Shown here piece by piece: positions 25,151-37,240 of a stretch of 64,000 nt of DNA. The translations under genes and the position numbers were made by a program. The notes beneath the pieces are model-generated. The model saw only the letters and a program-made list of their open reading frames with translations. It did not search any database and had not been told where the DNA came from. Origin of the DNA: Mytilus edulis (taxonomy: Eukaryota; Mollusca; Bivalvia; Mytilida; Mytilidae); contig NC_092354.1 of the NCBI RefSeq assembly GCF_963676685.1, positions 26,754,193-26,818,192 of the forward strand. The letters are read 5' to 3'. Position 1 is the first letter of the stretch. Every line of letters begins with the position of its first letter.

Positions 25151-25800
25151 ATGATCGAATGTTTCGGCTTTCAGACTTTTGTATCTGGGCATCACTAGTA
25201 GATCTTGTGTGGATAAAATGCACTTCTGGCGTATTAAAATGTTCAACTTGTTGCCTTTTGTTGGCTGTTGTTCGTGTTATTTGTCAATTGTATTCTCCAA
25301 TTTATTTATATTGTAGTCCTGTGGTGTTGAGTTTTCATTTTAATGTTATAATTCACATGGCTATAAAAGGGGAGGATTGGCATGCCACTAAACCAGGTTC
25401 AACCCGCCATTTTTTCCTTTAAAAATGTCCTGTACCTAGTCAGGAATATGGCCATTGTTATATTATAGTTTGTTTCTGTGTGTGTTACATTTTAACGTTG
25501 CGTCGTTTTTCTCTTTTTTTTTAGTGTAAATTCACATTGCGATAAGACGTGTCACGGTACTTGTCTATCCCAAATTCATGTATTTGGTTTTGATGCTATA
25601 TTTGTTATTCTTGTGGGATTTTGTCTGATGCTTGGTCCGTTTCTATGTGTGTTACATTGTAGTGTTGTGTCGTTGTTCTCCTCTTATATTTAATGCATTT
25701 CCCTCAGTTTTAGTTTGTTGCCCCGATGTTGTTTTTGTCCATGGATTTATGAGTTTGAACAGCGGTATACTACTGTTGCCTTTATTTACATTTTAAAGAT
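25150..25800 (+). repeat. Dispersed mussel repeat ending in 'tactactgttgcctttattt'
   Basis: Includes a diverged conserved-core segment (25180-25240), 'ttgtagtcctgtggtgttg', 'ccaggttcaacccgccattt', two similar stretches with 'gtgtgttacatt.ta.cgttg.gtcgtt' (about 25480 and 25645), and the end 'ggtatactactgttgccttt'. The order and the ending match a long dispersed repeat I recall from mussel sequence. The open frame inside is not a gene. Confidence 0.6.
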
Positions 25801-25869
25801 CATGCTGCCAGAGAAAATGGCATTTAAAAAGAGAGCTGGTTCCACTACAAAAGTCTAAAAGTCTGAAAA

Positions 25870-26140
25870 GACCAGTTTTTGTCTTAATTTGCATGACATT
25901 CTCCAAAAGTATGACTTGTGTCTTAATTTTTGTTGACAAATTCTCATTTATATTAAATTTATATGAAATTTACTCGACATATTCTCAACATTCTGAATAA
26001 TGTCTTAAAATTTCTTGACATTTGAATACTGTCTTGAAATTTCTTGACATATTCTTGACATTCTTATTTTTTATCAGTATGGCTTGACATATTCTGAACA
26101 TTTTGAATTGTGTCTACAATTTCTTGACAGTTCTGGGCTC
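25870..26140. repeat. Degenerate TTCTTGACAT-type short repeat
   Basis: The phrases 'tttcttgacat', 'attcttgaca' and 'ttctgaa(t/c)aa/tgtct' recur irregularly through about 270 bp. It looks like a decayed minisatellite. Confidence 0.5.
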
Positions 26141-26569
26141 TACAAATCATGACCAATATACATGATATAACTTTATCTTTATTTCGCTTTATATGATATA
26201 TTGTTGTTTTAAGTTACACTTCTTACAACAAAAATAAAAGTTGGGCATGTAAAATAATTGAAAATTTGGATATATAATACTTTTACAAGTGCAAATATGG
26301 CTATGAAATCTAAACATGCTAAAGTATGAAATAATTTAAATGTGGGTTTTTGAATAATTACAAATATTGATTTCTAAATCTTATAAATTAAATGATTTAA
26401 ACCAATCAACTGTAGACATATTTCATTAAACATTCATAATACTCAATGTTTATATGGTAAATAATTATTGTACCAACATGTGGTTTATATAAAAAGCAAA
26501 TCATGATGATATATAAATCATTCATTTAATAAAAGAACAATTTGTGTAATGTCACCTGTTGGAATACAC

Positions 26570-29500
26570 TTCTTTAGTGTAAATCAGTACACATTGTCAT
26601 CTTGACAACTTCCTTTTTTTAGTATAATTCAGTAAAGCAGGTCAGTTTGAGAACTTCTTTCTTTTGGTATAATTCAGTACACATGGTCATCTTGACAACT
26701 TCCTTTTTTAGTATAAATCAGTACACATGGTCATCTTCACAACTTCCTTGTTTAGTATAATTCAGTACACATGGTCATCTTGACAACTTCCTTGTTTAGT
26801 ATAATTCAGTACACATGGTCATCTTCACAACTTCCTTGTTTAGTATAATTCAGTACACATGGTTATCTTGACAACTTCCTTGTTTAGTATAATTCAGTAC
26901 AGCAGGTCATTTTGAGAATTTCCTTCTTTGGTATAATTCAGTACACATGGTCATCTTGACAACTTCCTGGTTTTTTTTTATACAATTCAGTTCAGCAGGT
27001 CATATTGAGAATTCCTTCTTTAGTGTAATTCAGTACACGTGGTCATCTTGAAAACTTCCTTTTTTTAGTATAATTCAGTACAGCAGGTCAGTTTGAGGAC
27101 TTCTTTCTTTTGGTATAATTCAGTACACATGATCATCTTGACAACTTCCTTTTTTAGTATAATTCAGTACACATGGTCATCTTGACAACTTCCTTGTCTA
27201 GTATAATTCATTACAGCAGGTCATTTTGAGAACTCCCTTCTTTGGTATAATTCAGGACACATGGTCATTTTGACAACTTCCTTTTTTGGTATAATTCAGT
27301 ACACATGGTCATCTTGACAACTTCCTTTTTTAGTATAAATCAGTACACATGGTCATCTTGACAACTTCCTTTTTTTAGTATAATTCAGTACAGCAGGTCA
27401 TTTTGAGAACTTCCTTCTTTGGTATAATTCAGTTCACATGGTCATCTTGACAACTTCCTTTTTTAGTATAATTCAGTACACATGGTCATCTTCACAACTT
27501 CCTTGTTTAGTATAATTCAGTTCACATGGTCATCTTGACAACTTCCTTTTTTAGTATAATTCAGTACACATGGTCATCTTCACAACTTCCTTGTTTAGTT
27601 TTAATTCAGTACACATGGTCATCTTGACAACTTCCTTGTTTAATATAATTCAGTACACATGCTCATCTTGACAACTCCCTTGTTTAGTATAATTCAGTAC
27701 AGCAGGTCATTTTGAGAATTTCCTTCTTTGGTATAATTCAGTACACATGGTCATCTTGACAACTTCCTGTTTTTTTTATACAATTCAGTTCAGCAGGTCA
27801 TATTGAGAATTTCCTTCTTTAGTATATTCAGTACACGTGGTCATCTTGACAACTTCCTTTTTTTAGTATAATTCAGTACAGCAGGTCAGTTTGAGAACTT
27901 CTTTCTTTTGGTATAATTCAATACACATGGTCATCTTGACAACTTCCTTTTTTAGTATAATTCAGTACATATGGTCATCTTGACAACTTCCTTGTCTAGT
28001 ATAATTCATTACAACAGGTCATTTTGAGAACTTCCTTTTTTGGTATAATTCAGGACAAATGGTCATTTTGACAACTTCCTTTTTTGGTATAATTTGGTAC
28101 ACATGGTCATCTTGACATTTCTGTTTTAGTATAATTCAGTACACATGGTCATCTTGACAACTTCCTTGTTTAGTATAATTCAGTACACATGGTCATTTTT
28201 ACAACTTCCTTGTTTAGTATAATTCAGTACAGCAGGTCATTTTAAAAACTTTCTTTTTAGGTATTATTCAGTACACATGGTTGTCTAGACAACTTGTTTT
28301 TTTTAGTACAATTCAGTACACATGGTCATCTTGAGAACTCCTTTTTTTAGTATAATTCAGTACAGCAGGTCATTTTGAGAACTTCCTTCTTTGGTATAAT
28401 TCAGTTCACATGGTCATCTTGACAACTTCCTTTTTTAGTATAATTCAGTACACATGGTCATCTTCACAACTTCCTTGTTTAATATAATTCAGTACACATG
28501 GTCATCTTGACAACTTCCTTGTTTAGTATAATTCAGTACAGCAGGTCATTTTGAGAATTTCCTTCTTTGGTATAATTCAGTACACATGGTCATCTTGACA
28601 ACTTCCTGGTTTTTTTTATACAATTCAGTTCAGCAGGTCATATTGAGAATTCCTTCTTTAGTATAATTCAGTACACGTGGTCATCTTGAAAACTTCCTTT
28701 TTTTAGTATAATTCAGTACAGCAGGTCAGTTTGAGGACTTCTTTCTTTTGGTATAATTCAGTACACATGGTCATCTTGACAACTTCCTTTTTTAGTATAA
28801 TTCAGTACACATGGTCATCTTGACAACTTCCTTGTCTAGTATAATTCATTACAGCAGGTCATTTTGAGAACCCCCTTCTTTGGTATAATGCAGGACACAT
28901 GGTCATTTTGACAACTTCCTTTTTTGGTATAATTCAGTACACATGGTCATCTTGACAACTTCCTTTTTTAGTATAAATCAGTACACATGGTCATCTTGAC
29001 AACTTCCTTTTTTTAGTATAATTCAGTACAGCAGGTCATTTTGAGAACTTCCTTCTTTGGTATAATTCAGTTCACATGGTCATCTTGACAACTTCCTTTT
29101 TTAGTATAATTCAGTACACATGGTCATCTTCACAACTTCCTTGTTTAGTTTTAATTCAGTACACATGGTCATCTTGACAACTTCCTTGTTTAATATAATT
29201 CAGTACACATGGTCATCTTGACAACTTCCTTGTTTAGTATAATTCAGTACAGCAGGTCATTTTGAGAATTTCCTTCTTTGGTATAATTCAGTACACATGG
29301 TCATCTTGACAACTTCCTGTTTTTTTATACAATTCAGTTCAGCAGGTCATATTGAGAATTTCCTTCTTTAGTATATTCAGTACACGTGGTCATCTTGACA
29401 ACTTCCTTTTTTTTAGTATAATTCAGTACAGCAGGTCAGTTTGAGAACTTCTTTCATTTGGTATAATTCAGTACACATGGTCATCTTGACAACTTCCTTT

Positions 29501-31110
29501 TTTAGTATAATTCAGTACACATGGTCATCTTGACAACTTCCTTGTCTAGTAAAATTCATTACAGCAGGTCATTTTGAGAACTTCCTTTTTTGGTATAATT
29601 CAGGACACATGGTCATTTTTACAACTTCCTCTTTTGGTATAATTTGGTACACATGGTCATCTTGACATTCCTTTTTTAGTATAATCCAGTACACATGGTC
29701 ATCTTGACAACTTCCTTGTTTAGTATAATTCAGTACACATGGTCATTTTTACAACTTCCGTGTTTAGTATAATTGAGTACAGCAGGTCATTTTAAAAACT
29801 TCCTTTTTAGGTAATTCAGTACACATGGTCGTCTAGACAACTTGTTTTTTTAGTACAATTCAGTACACATGGTCATCTTGAGAACTCCTTTTTTTAGTAT
29901 AATTCAGTACAGCAGGTCATTTTGAGAACTTCCTTCTTTGGTATAATTCAGTTCACATGGTCATCTTGACAACTTCCTTTTTTAGTATAATTCAGTACAC
30001 ATGGTCATCTTCACAACTTCCTTGTTTAGTATAATTCAGTTCACATGGTCATCTTGACAACTTCCTTTTTTAGTATAATTCAGTACACATGGTCATCTTC
30101 ACAACTTCCTTGTTTAGTATAATTCAGTACACATGGTCATTTTTACAACTTCCTTGTTTAGTATAATTCAGTACAGCAGGTCATTTTAAAAACTTCCTTT
30201 TTAAGTATTATTCAGTACACATGGTCGTCTAGAAAACTTGTTTTTTCTAGTACAATTCAGTACACATGGTCATCTTGAGAACTCCCTTCTTAAGTATAAT
30301 TCAGTACAGCAGGTCAGTTTGAGAACTTCCTTCTTTGGTATAATTCAGTACAGCAAGTCATTTTGTAAACTTCGTTCTTTAGTATAATTCAGTGCACATG
30401 CTCATCTTGACAACTTCCTTTTTTTTAGTATAATTCAGTACAGCAGGTCAGTTTGAGAACTTCTTTCTTAAGTACAATTCAGTACACATGGTCATCTTGA
30501 GAAATCCCTTCTTAAGCATAATTCAGTACAGCAGGTCAGTTTGAGAACTTCCTTCTTTGGTATAATTCAGTACAGCAAGTCATTTTGTAAACTTCCTTCT
30601 TTGGTATAATTCAGTGCACATGCTCATCTTGACAACTTCTTTTTTGTTAGTATAATTCAGTACAGCAGGTCAGTTTGAGAACCTCTTTCTTTTGGTATAA
30701 TTCAGTACACATGGTCATCTTGAGAACTTCCTTCTTTAGTATAATTCAGCACACATGGTCATCCCGAGAACTTCCCTTTGTAGTATAATTCAGTACACAT
30801 GATCATCTTGACAACTTTCTTGTTTCGTATATTTCAGAACAGAAGGTAATTTTGAAAACTTCTTTCTTTGGTAGAATTCAGTACACATAGTCATCTTGAC
30901 AACTTTCTTTTTTAGTATAATTCAGTACACATGGTTATCTTGAGAACTTCCTTCTTTAGTATAATTCAGTTCACATGGTCATCTTCACAACTTCTTTTTT
31001 TAGTATAATTCAGTACAGCAAGTCAGTTTGAGAACTTCTACCTTTTAGTATAATTCAGTACACATGGTCATCTTGACAACTTCCTTGTTAAGTATAATTC
31101 AGTAAGTCTT
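26570..31110. repeat. 44-bp satellite with two main unit types and higher-order order
   Basis: About one hundred tandem units of 43-44 bp. Type A is agtataattcagtacacatg + gtcatcttgacaacttcctt; type B has 'cagtacagcaggtcattttgagaacttcc'. A rare marker, 'tatacaattcagttcagcag' after a T-run, recurs near 26970, 27770, 28610 and 29320. Blocks around alternate markers are nearly identical at about 1.55-1.64 kb spacing, which indicates a higher-order repeat. Short indels in the T-runs break any long reading frame. No coding was seen. Confidence 0.95.
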
Positions 31111-31419
31111 CCTTGTTTCTTCCTTCGGTAACAAAAAGAATCAATCTTTGTCGACAACAATTGTGAACGATCAATGATCTATTGTATACTGATAATAAAA
31201 AAAAAAATACATATTCACCAAGCTGTGGCAAGATCTGCCATATGTTGCTTATTTTTTTTTATATTTTTATATTGTTTTAGTTGTTATGTTAGTTTGTACG
31301 AAGTGCCCTTCTTCAACAACAACAAAAAATATGGAAAAAAAAAATTATTTAAAAGGTCATACTTCATCATACACAAAGAGATATTGGTATTTATAATAAT
31401 AGATACAACAGTTGTAACA

Positions 31420-31452
31420 TTGAGAATATATATATATATATATATATATTAA
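31420..31452. repeat. (TA)n microsatellite
   Basis: An uninterrupted alternating AT run follows the 31.1-kb satellite end. Confidence 0.9.
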
Positions 31453-31699
31453 GCCACTACCTTATCATTTTTCTATCTGTATTTGGATATTGGGAGGTTT
31501 TTTTAGCAGCTACTTCGAGAACCGTTGAAAGGTAAGTAAAAAACTTTCATAATGCTAAGCTATCTATATTCAGAACACCTACCTTTATTAATTGTATTGA
31601 CTTTGCTGATGTTCGTAGGAAGCATTTCAATGTCAATAATATGTTTGATTTATTTAAATGCTTTTAAATGTTTTTGAAATGCTGGGGCTTTTCTGCATC

Positions 31700-31885
31700 G
31701 GGACTGTATTGCCTTGGCTGTATTTGGCTAAGCTTTTTGGAATTTTTGGTCCTCAGTGCTCTTCGACTTCATACTTTGTTTGGCCCTTTTGACATTTTTT
31801 GATTCGAGCGTCACTGATGAGTCTTTTGTAGACGAAACGCGCATCTGGCGTAAATAGAAAATTTCAATCCTGGTATCTATGATAA
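31700..31885 (+). repeat. Dispersed conserved-core repeat (SINE-like), second copy
   Basis: Shares GAGCGTCACTGATGAGTCTT, then GTAGACGAAACGCGC and TCTGGCGTA, with 14860-14995, together with the upstream phrase 'ttttggaatttt.g.tcctcA.tgctctt' and the downstream 'tcctggta'. Same orientation as the first copy. Confidence 0.8.
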
Positions 31886-32059
31886 GTTTATTTAATAGTG
31901 TTCCAATTACAAATATTACAAATATTGTTTCATTCTTAAAAGAAGTTGGGATATTTTACAAAATATAAAAATGTTGTAAAATGATTTTAATTTTATCACG
32001 TTATATCAGTATTTAATTTTATTTGTGACCTTTTGTCTGATTTTAAAAAATTGTAAAAA

Positions 32060-34017
32060 TATTTGAATACGCTCTCGCCGCGATATAGCCTTTTTGAGCT
32101 CATGCGGCGTAAAGCAAACACCAATCAAGGTTGTAACAATAAGATATGGACTAAGAGACCAAAACGTAGTGAATGGTGATAACATTGCATTTCTACAGGC
32201 TGATGTTGAATTCACTGGTACACCTTTGTTGTCATTCAAACACACAACCAATAATGAGATACGATCTATCATTCAAAAAGCCCCGAATAAGTCCTGCGAG
32301 CTTGATCCTATTCCGTCGAACCTCTTGAAACAGTGTTCCGATGTTGTCGTGCCACTTATTTCAGAAATCGTCAATGCATCATTTGATGAGAACATCGTGC
32401 CGTCAGACTTTAAACAGGCTCCCGTGAGACCTCTTCTGAAAAAACCTGGACTTGATTCCGATATTTACAAAAATTACAGACCAGTGTCCAATTTACCCTT
32501 TATTTCGAAAACTCTAGAAAAGGTAGTTGATAAGAGACTAGATGTTCATTTGGACTCGAACTCATTGTGTGATCCACTTCAGTCAGCATACAGACCACGC
32601 CATTCAACTGAAACTGCATTAGCGAGAGTACATCATGATATCAATGCAGCTTTAGATAAACAGTCATCAGTAGTATTGGTGCTATTGGACCTTTCCGCTG
32701 CATTCGATGTTATAGATCACAGAATTCTTCTAGAACGTCTGTCATTTTCATATGGCATAACTGGTTGCGCTCTCGAATGGATTAAATCGTATTTAACGAA
32801 TAGACATCAGCGTGTGGTGATTGGAACAACTACATCGAAGAAATGTCATCTAACATTCGGTGTTCCACAAGGTTCCGTGCTTGGCCCGAAATTGTACTCT
32901 TTTCTCTAAGCCAATAGGTGAAATATGCCGTCGCCATGGCATGACATATCACTGCTATGCGGACGACACACAAGTTTACATGGTTATCAAGCCACTGGAC
33001 AACTGGGAAAACTATTTTTCGAAACTTGAACTATGTCTTTCCGACATTAGTTCATGGATGTCAACAAATATGTTTAAACTGAATCAAGATAAAACCGAAC
33101 TTATCATATTCACACCGAAACATCTGAAGGCTAGTGTACCAAATCTCCAACTCAAAGTCGGCAATACTGTTATAAGTAGTGTATCCTGCGTGAAAAACCT
33201 AGGTGTATATTTTGATCAACACCTAACGATGGAACGGCAAGTTTCTGCCATAGTAACATCCTGTCATTTTCACATCCGTAATATTGGACGCATTCGCAAC
33301 TTCATAACAACAACTGCTTGCAAAACACTTGTGAACAGTCTAGTAACATCCAGACTTGATTATGGGAATATTCTGCTGAACGGTATCAGCAAGACTACAT
33401 TGAACAGATTACAAAAAGTACAAAATACAGCAGCTCGTCTTATCACCAGGACAAGAAAACATGAACATATAACACCGATACTTGCTGATTTACATTGGTA
33501 ACCCGTCCAATATAGACCACAATACAAAATACTGACTTATGTGTACTGCGCTTTGAATGACATTGGCCCTGCTTACATCCGGGAACTAGTCAATCTACAC
33601 GTGCCAAACCGATCTTTGCGTTCAAGTTCCACAAAACTACTCACCGTTCCAAAAGTGAGAACGAAGACGTACGGTGAAAGACAATTTGATTGGGTAGCGG
33701 CATCTCTATGGAACAATCTCCCGAACAGTTCTTTTCTCTTTTACGGGCTTTTTTTACTCTTTGTATTGAGTTTTTGCTTGTTCTGCATGCTTTTATTCTA
33801 TATTGTTATTTTTTTATTCTTTGTTTTAACATGTATTTCGTATTGACCTTTTATTTCATGGTAGGCATTTTTTATTTCAGCATTTGAATCTGACACGATG
33901 TATTTTTTATGTTTTATGTTATTGTCATTGATATGTTTTAATTACCATGTGTATGTACAGCGCCTTAGAGTAATTTTTATTTTTTATATAGGGCGCTTTA
34001 TAAATTTTCATTATTAA
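32060..34017 (+). mobile_element. 5'-truncated CR1/L2-like LINE, ORF2 broken
   Basis: The reverse transcriptase is readable in pieces. 32094-32909 carries the SCELDPIPSNLLKQC lead-in, YRPVSNLPFISKTLEKVV, QSAYRPRHSTETAL, motif A LLDLSAAFDVIDHRIL and motif B FGVPQGSVLGP. After a single-base shift near 32895, 32915-33501 carries motif C YADD, the MFKLNQDKTE thumb region and RLQKVQNTAARLI. A TAA at 33499 interrupts ADLHW/PVQYR; reading then resumes through GERQFDWVAASLWNNLP and is lost near 33725. The end 'cagcgccttagagta ... gggcgctttataaat' with ATT-rich tail is a typical CR1/L2 3' end. The endonuclease domain is absent. The copy is inactive, with at least two frameshifts and one stop. Confidence 0.9.
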
Positions 34018-34019
34018 TC

Positions 34020-34500
34020 AACCAGAACACCTACCATCACTGATTTAGACAGCGGCGTTATATCAATTTAAATACTTTGTTATTGTGTTTTGCCCTCGAC
34101 TTTAAATTCTTTCCCGTACAATATTTTTTAATAACATCTCATTTTAAATACTGACTTTATAATTAAAGGCAACATTCGTGTGTCTTAAGACTTTAAGCTA
34201 AAATTGAATTTTAAATTTGTATATTTAGTTTGACATTTTCACAAAAATTGTTGGCTTGAAATATCTGTGATTACCTTTTAGCTCATACATTAAGCATTTA
34301 ATTTCATTCCCCGGAAAACGGCAGAACACTTAAATCCGGACTTTAGTTTTCCCCCAAATACTATCGGTTTGTCAGTTCAATGCATATATCTTGCTATCCA
34401 TGGGTGATAGGTCAGATACATGTACTTATGTAAAGTGGAAATTGCGTAGTAAATCCTGACATTCCTATAAAGAATGTTCGCTGCTCTGTTCCGAAGTGAT
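34020..34500. other. Non-coding sequence
   Basis: I see no exon or clear repeat between the LINE end and the repeat at 34510. Confidence 0.4.
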
Positions 34501-34509
34501 ACGTTTTTT

Positions 34510-34800
34510 GTTATGCCCCACCTACGATAGTAGAGGGGCATTATGTTTTCTGGTCTGTGTGTCCGTCCGTCCTTCCTTACTTCCGTCTGTCCGTCCGTTT
34601 TTAGGAGAAGGGTGTTATGGGGTTATTTGTATGTAGAACATGGAGTTGTGGGGTTTATCTGTATAGTGAGGTTAACCCCACAATATATCGTCTGAAATTC
34701 ATTTTTTAATCCTTCTAAGGTTATTGTCCATAAATTTTATTTTGACCCCACAATGTGTTGTCCAATGATAGACGTCCACGTATAAGTATTGTAATGGACT
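34510..34800 (+). repeat. Dispersed repeat with TGCCCC/GGGGCA hairpin start
   Basis: Starts with the hairpin atgccccacctacgatagta + gaggggcat, followed by 'gtctgtgtgtccgtccgtcc' and pyrimidine-rich sequence. I recall this start as frequent in bivalve DNA. The right boundary is uncertain. Confidence 0.5.
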
Positions 34801-35539
34801 AAACACAGTAAGTGGAGTTGTCTTTACCGCGCGAAGTTAATTAGCTACACGCATGCGCGTAAAACTGGTTCCTTTAAATCTTTTTTTTTCACAATGCTCT
34901 GTTCAGACGAAATATAAAGGAACCAGTTCAAATATAAAATGGCCGGATACATGAGTCTGAGAGAAGTCGTCATCATCATCATGGCATGGTAACAGATAAA
35001 AGACAAGACGAAAGGTGAGATCCATTTTAAATTCTTTTGTTTATGTTTCGTTAGGCCTGTAGATAATATATTAGATAACAACTTGAGATTTTGTAGACTT
35101 TGCCTTTTGCGAATTACCACTTTTTGCCGGGTTTCCTTAGTATCCATCCAAGAAGATAATTTACAACACAATACAATGCAATATACTTAAATTAAATCCC
35201 TGCACTCGCTAACCTTTTATCTTGGTCACTGCGCGCTACGTTCCCGTTACGTGTGTTTCACTAAGGCATCGTAAAGTACTACCATTAGTACCAAGTTGAT
35301 CGCAAGTTACGAATTGTATCATCTTAAGGTTCATCTTTACACTTTGTCAAAAATGGCTGTGTTAACATCATAAAATTACCTCTGAGTACAGAGAAAACTG
35401 TCCATTTTAAAAAGTTTTAAAGCCTGGCAGCACCTAGATTTATATTTCTTACATCCATTTTGTGATTTAAAATGTTTAAAACTTTTATGAATTTTGCTGA
35501 ACATTTTCTTTCCTTGCCACGAGCCAAAAGCTTATATTT

Positions 35540-35836
35540 ATGTACAAGGTGGTTGAGTGGCTGGTACCTGCTATTGATCCAGATGACTTCCTCAAATCAG
35601 CGAGACCAAGACGAAATATCACAGCTAAAAAGTTTGACAACTATCAAGCCACAAACATTGTTGAAAAACAAGTGAGGAACAATACCAGGTGTTTTGACAT
35701 TCCTACTAGTAAAACACCGCAACATTCAAATTCATTCTTTGTGTCCACAATAGTAAATTGGAACCATCTAGAAGACACTATTGTACGCGCAACTAGTGTA
35801 GAGAGCTTTAAATCTGCTCTCGCGAAACGTCAATAA
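35540..35836 (+). pseudogene. C-terminal fragment of a non-LTR retrotransposon ORF2 protein
   Basis: About 98 codons: MYKVVEWLVPAIDPDDFLKS, RNNTRCFDIPTSKTPQHSNS, FFVSTIVNWNHLEDTIVRAT and SVESFKSALAKRQ before a stop. The pattern MYK.V, RR, then (N/Y)SFF..T...WN.L....V.A.SV.SFK..L is the usual tail after the reverse transcriptase in several mollusc LINE ORF2 proteins. The reverse transcriptase itself is absent. It begins directly after the left arm of the inverted-repeat element. It differs from the LINE at 32-34 kb, so it is another family. Confidence 0.75.
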
Positions 35837-35975
35837 ATCGACGGCGCCTTCACTCCCGTTGTGTAAAAGCCAGAATTGGTAGCTACGACGTACCCATACA
35901 GATACAGATACACAGAAGATGGAAAAATAAAAAATCACCTGAGATTTAAATGATACAGTCCACTAACTTTGTTGG

Positions 35976-36922
35976 GGTCCTACTAAATTGCGCCCGGGGA
36001 AAAGAAAAAGCGTCAGGGGAAGAAAAATAAGCGCCTGGGGACGAAAAAATAGCGCCCGCAGTAGAGAAAAGGCGCACAGGGAAATATATATAGATATTGT
36101 ATTGGCATGAGGCAACTTTGTGTCAATGAAATAAGTTATGCACATTTCTTTATTTTTAATTTATACAAGTATTTTGCAAATTCAGATAATAGACACTTGT
36201 AATAAAGCACAAAAACAAGTATGAATGTTTTAATTTTTACAATAATTTATGAATACTATTTCGAAAGACAGATAATAATTGAAAACAGTTTATGCTGAAG
36301 ATTTATAAAATGTTCGACATCAAAAGACATATATATGTTTTTTAAAAACGATATCAAAATGAAAAATGCAAAAACAACTTTAATTTCACAGATAATGATT
36401 AATTTAAAAAAAATAAATGCAAAAACAACTTTAATTTCACAGATAATGATTAATTTAAAAAAAATAAATGCAAAAACAACTTTAATTTCACAGATAATGA
36501 TTAATTTAAAAAAAATAAAAAGAGTTACACATGATTTAAGAACGATAAAAGTGACACACACACGTATATCAGCATCAGCATTTTTTTTTTTTTTTAATAA
36601 AAACGAAAATAATACGTTTTAATCGGGGACCATATCGTTCATGATTCTTCTATATACTCTTATTTATATTTACTTATATATATATATAATCATTTACAAT
36701 TTTGAAACCTAAAATGTAAAATTGCATCAACATATCTACACACTTTAGATGTAGAATCGTACATATCCCCATTTATTTTAAGGACAAAATAAGCAATATT
36801 TTTTTTTATTATTATTCAGGAAAACATTTACTGTTATAAAATAATATTATTTTCTTTTCCCGGGCGCTTTTTTTTCTTCCCCGGGCGCTTTTTCTGTTTC
36901 CCAGGCCCTTTTTAGTAGGACC
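35976..36922. mobile_element. 947-bp MITE-like element with GGTCCTACTAAA ends
   Basis: 12-bp perfect inverted ends, GGTCCTACTAAA at 35976 and TTTAGTAGGACC at 36911. Beyond them the inverted similarity continues as repeated GCGCC(C/T)GGG(G)A motifs spaced by A-rich (left) or T-rich (right) runs. 'tttgttg' lies outside both ends and may be the target duplication. It carries the triplicated 51-bp repeat. Confidence 0.75.
36367..36519. repeat. Three exact 51-bp tandem copies
   Basis: The unit starting tgcaaaaacaactttaattt recurs at 36367, 36418 and 36469 with no visible differences. 51 is a multiple of 3, so open frames persist on both strands here, but the peptides are simple repeats and not supported as genes. 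Confidence 0.9.
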
Positions 36923-37240
36923 GTTTTGTTGAGTAGAATTCTATTGTTTTATCATTCATGCAAAAAGCATGCTACAATGTACAATCGTTACCTGAGGAGA
37001 CAATCTCAAAGTTTTAACATTAAATTGTAATCATTTAGGATACCTGTGGTAAGGAAAGAAAATGTTTAGCAAAATCCACAATAGTTTCAGTTTTTCTAAA
37101 ACAAAAAATTAATGTAACTTTTGTATATCTAGGTGCTGCCAGGCTTTAAAACTTTAAATTATACAGTTTTGTCTGTACTCAGATGTAATTTCATGGTGAA
37201 AACACAGCCATTTTTGACAAAGTGTAAAGATGTACCTTAA

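Larger units (their letters stand above)
35324..37240. mobile_element. 1.9-kb inverted-repeat element with arms of about 195 bp
   Basis: 35324-35520 and 37046-37240 are inverted copies. Shared blocks include TTAAGGT(T/A)CATCTTTACAC, 'tttgtcaaaaatggctgtgtt', 'taaagcctggcagcacctag' and 'aacattttctttcctt(g/a)ccac'. TTAA forms the outer edge on both sides. Between the arms lie a LINE ORF2 tail (35540-35836) and a nested MITE-like element (35976-36922). It is probably a DNA element that acquired other elements. No transposase is visible. Confidence 0.75.

Noticed and set aside
31174-31452. 92-codon frame rich in I, Y and F
   Set aside because: AT-rich chance frame ending in the (TA)n microsatellite.
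36256-36622. ORFs on both strands over the 51-bp triplication
   Set aside because: They are periodic simple peptides caused by three exact 51-bp copies; no coding support.
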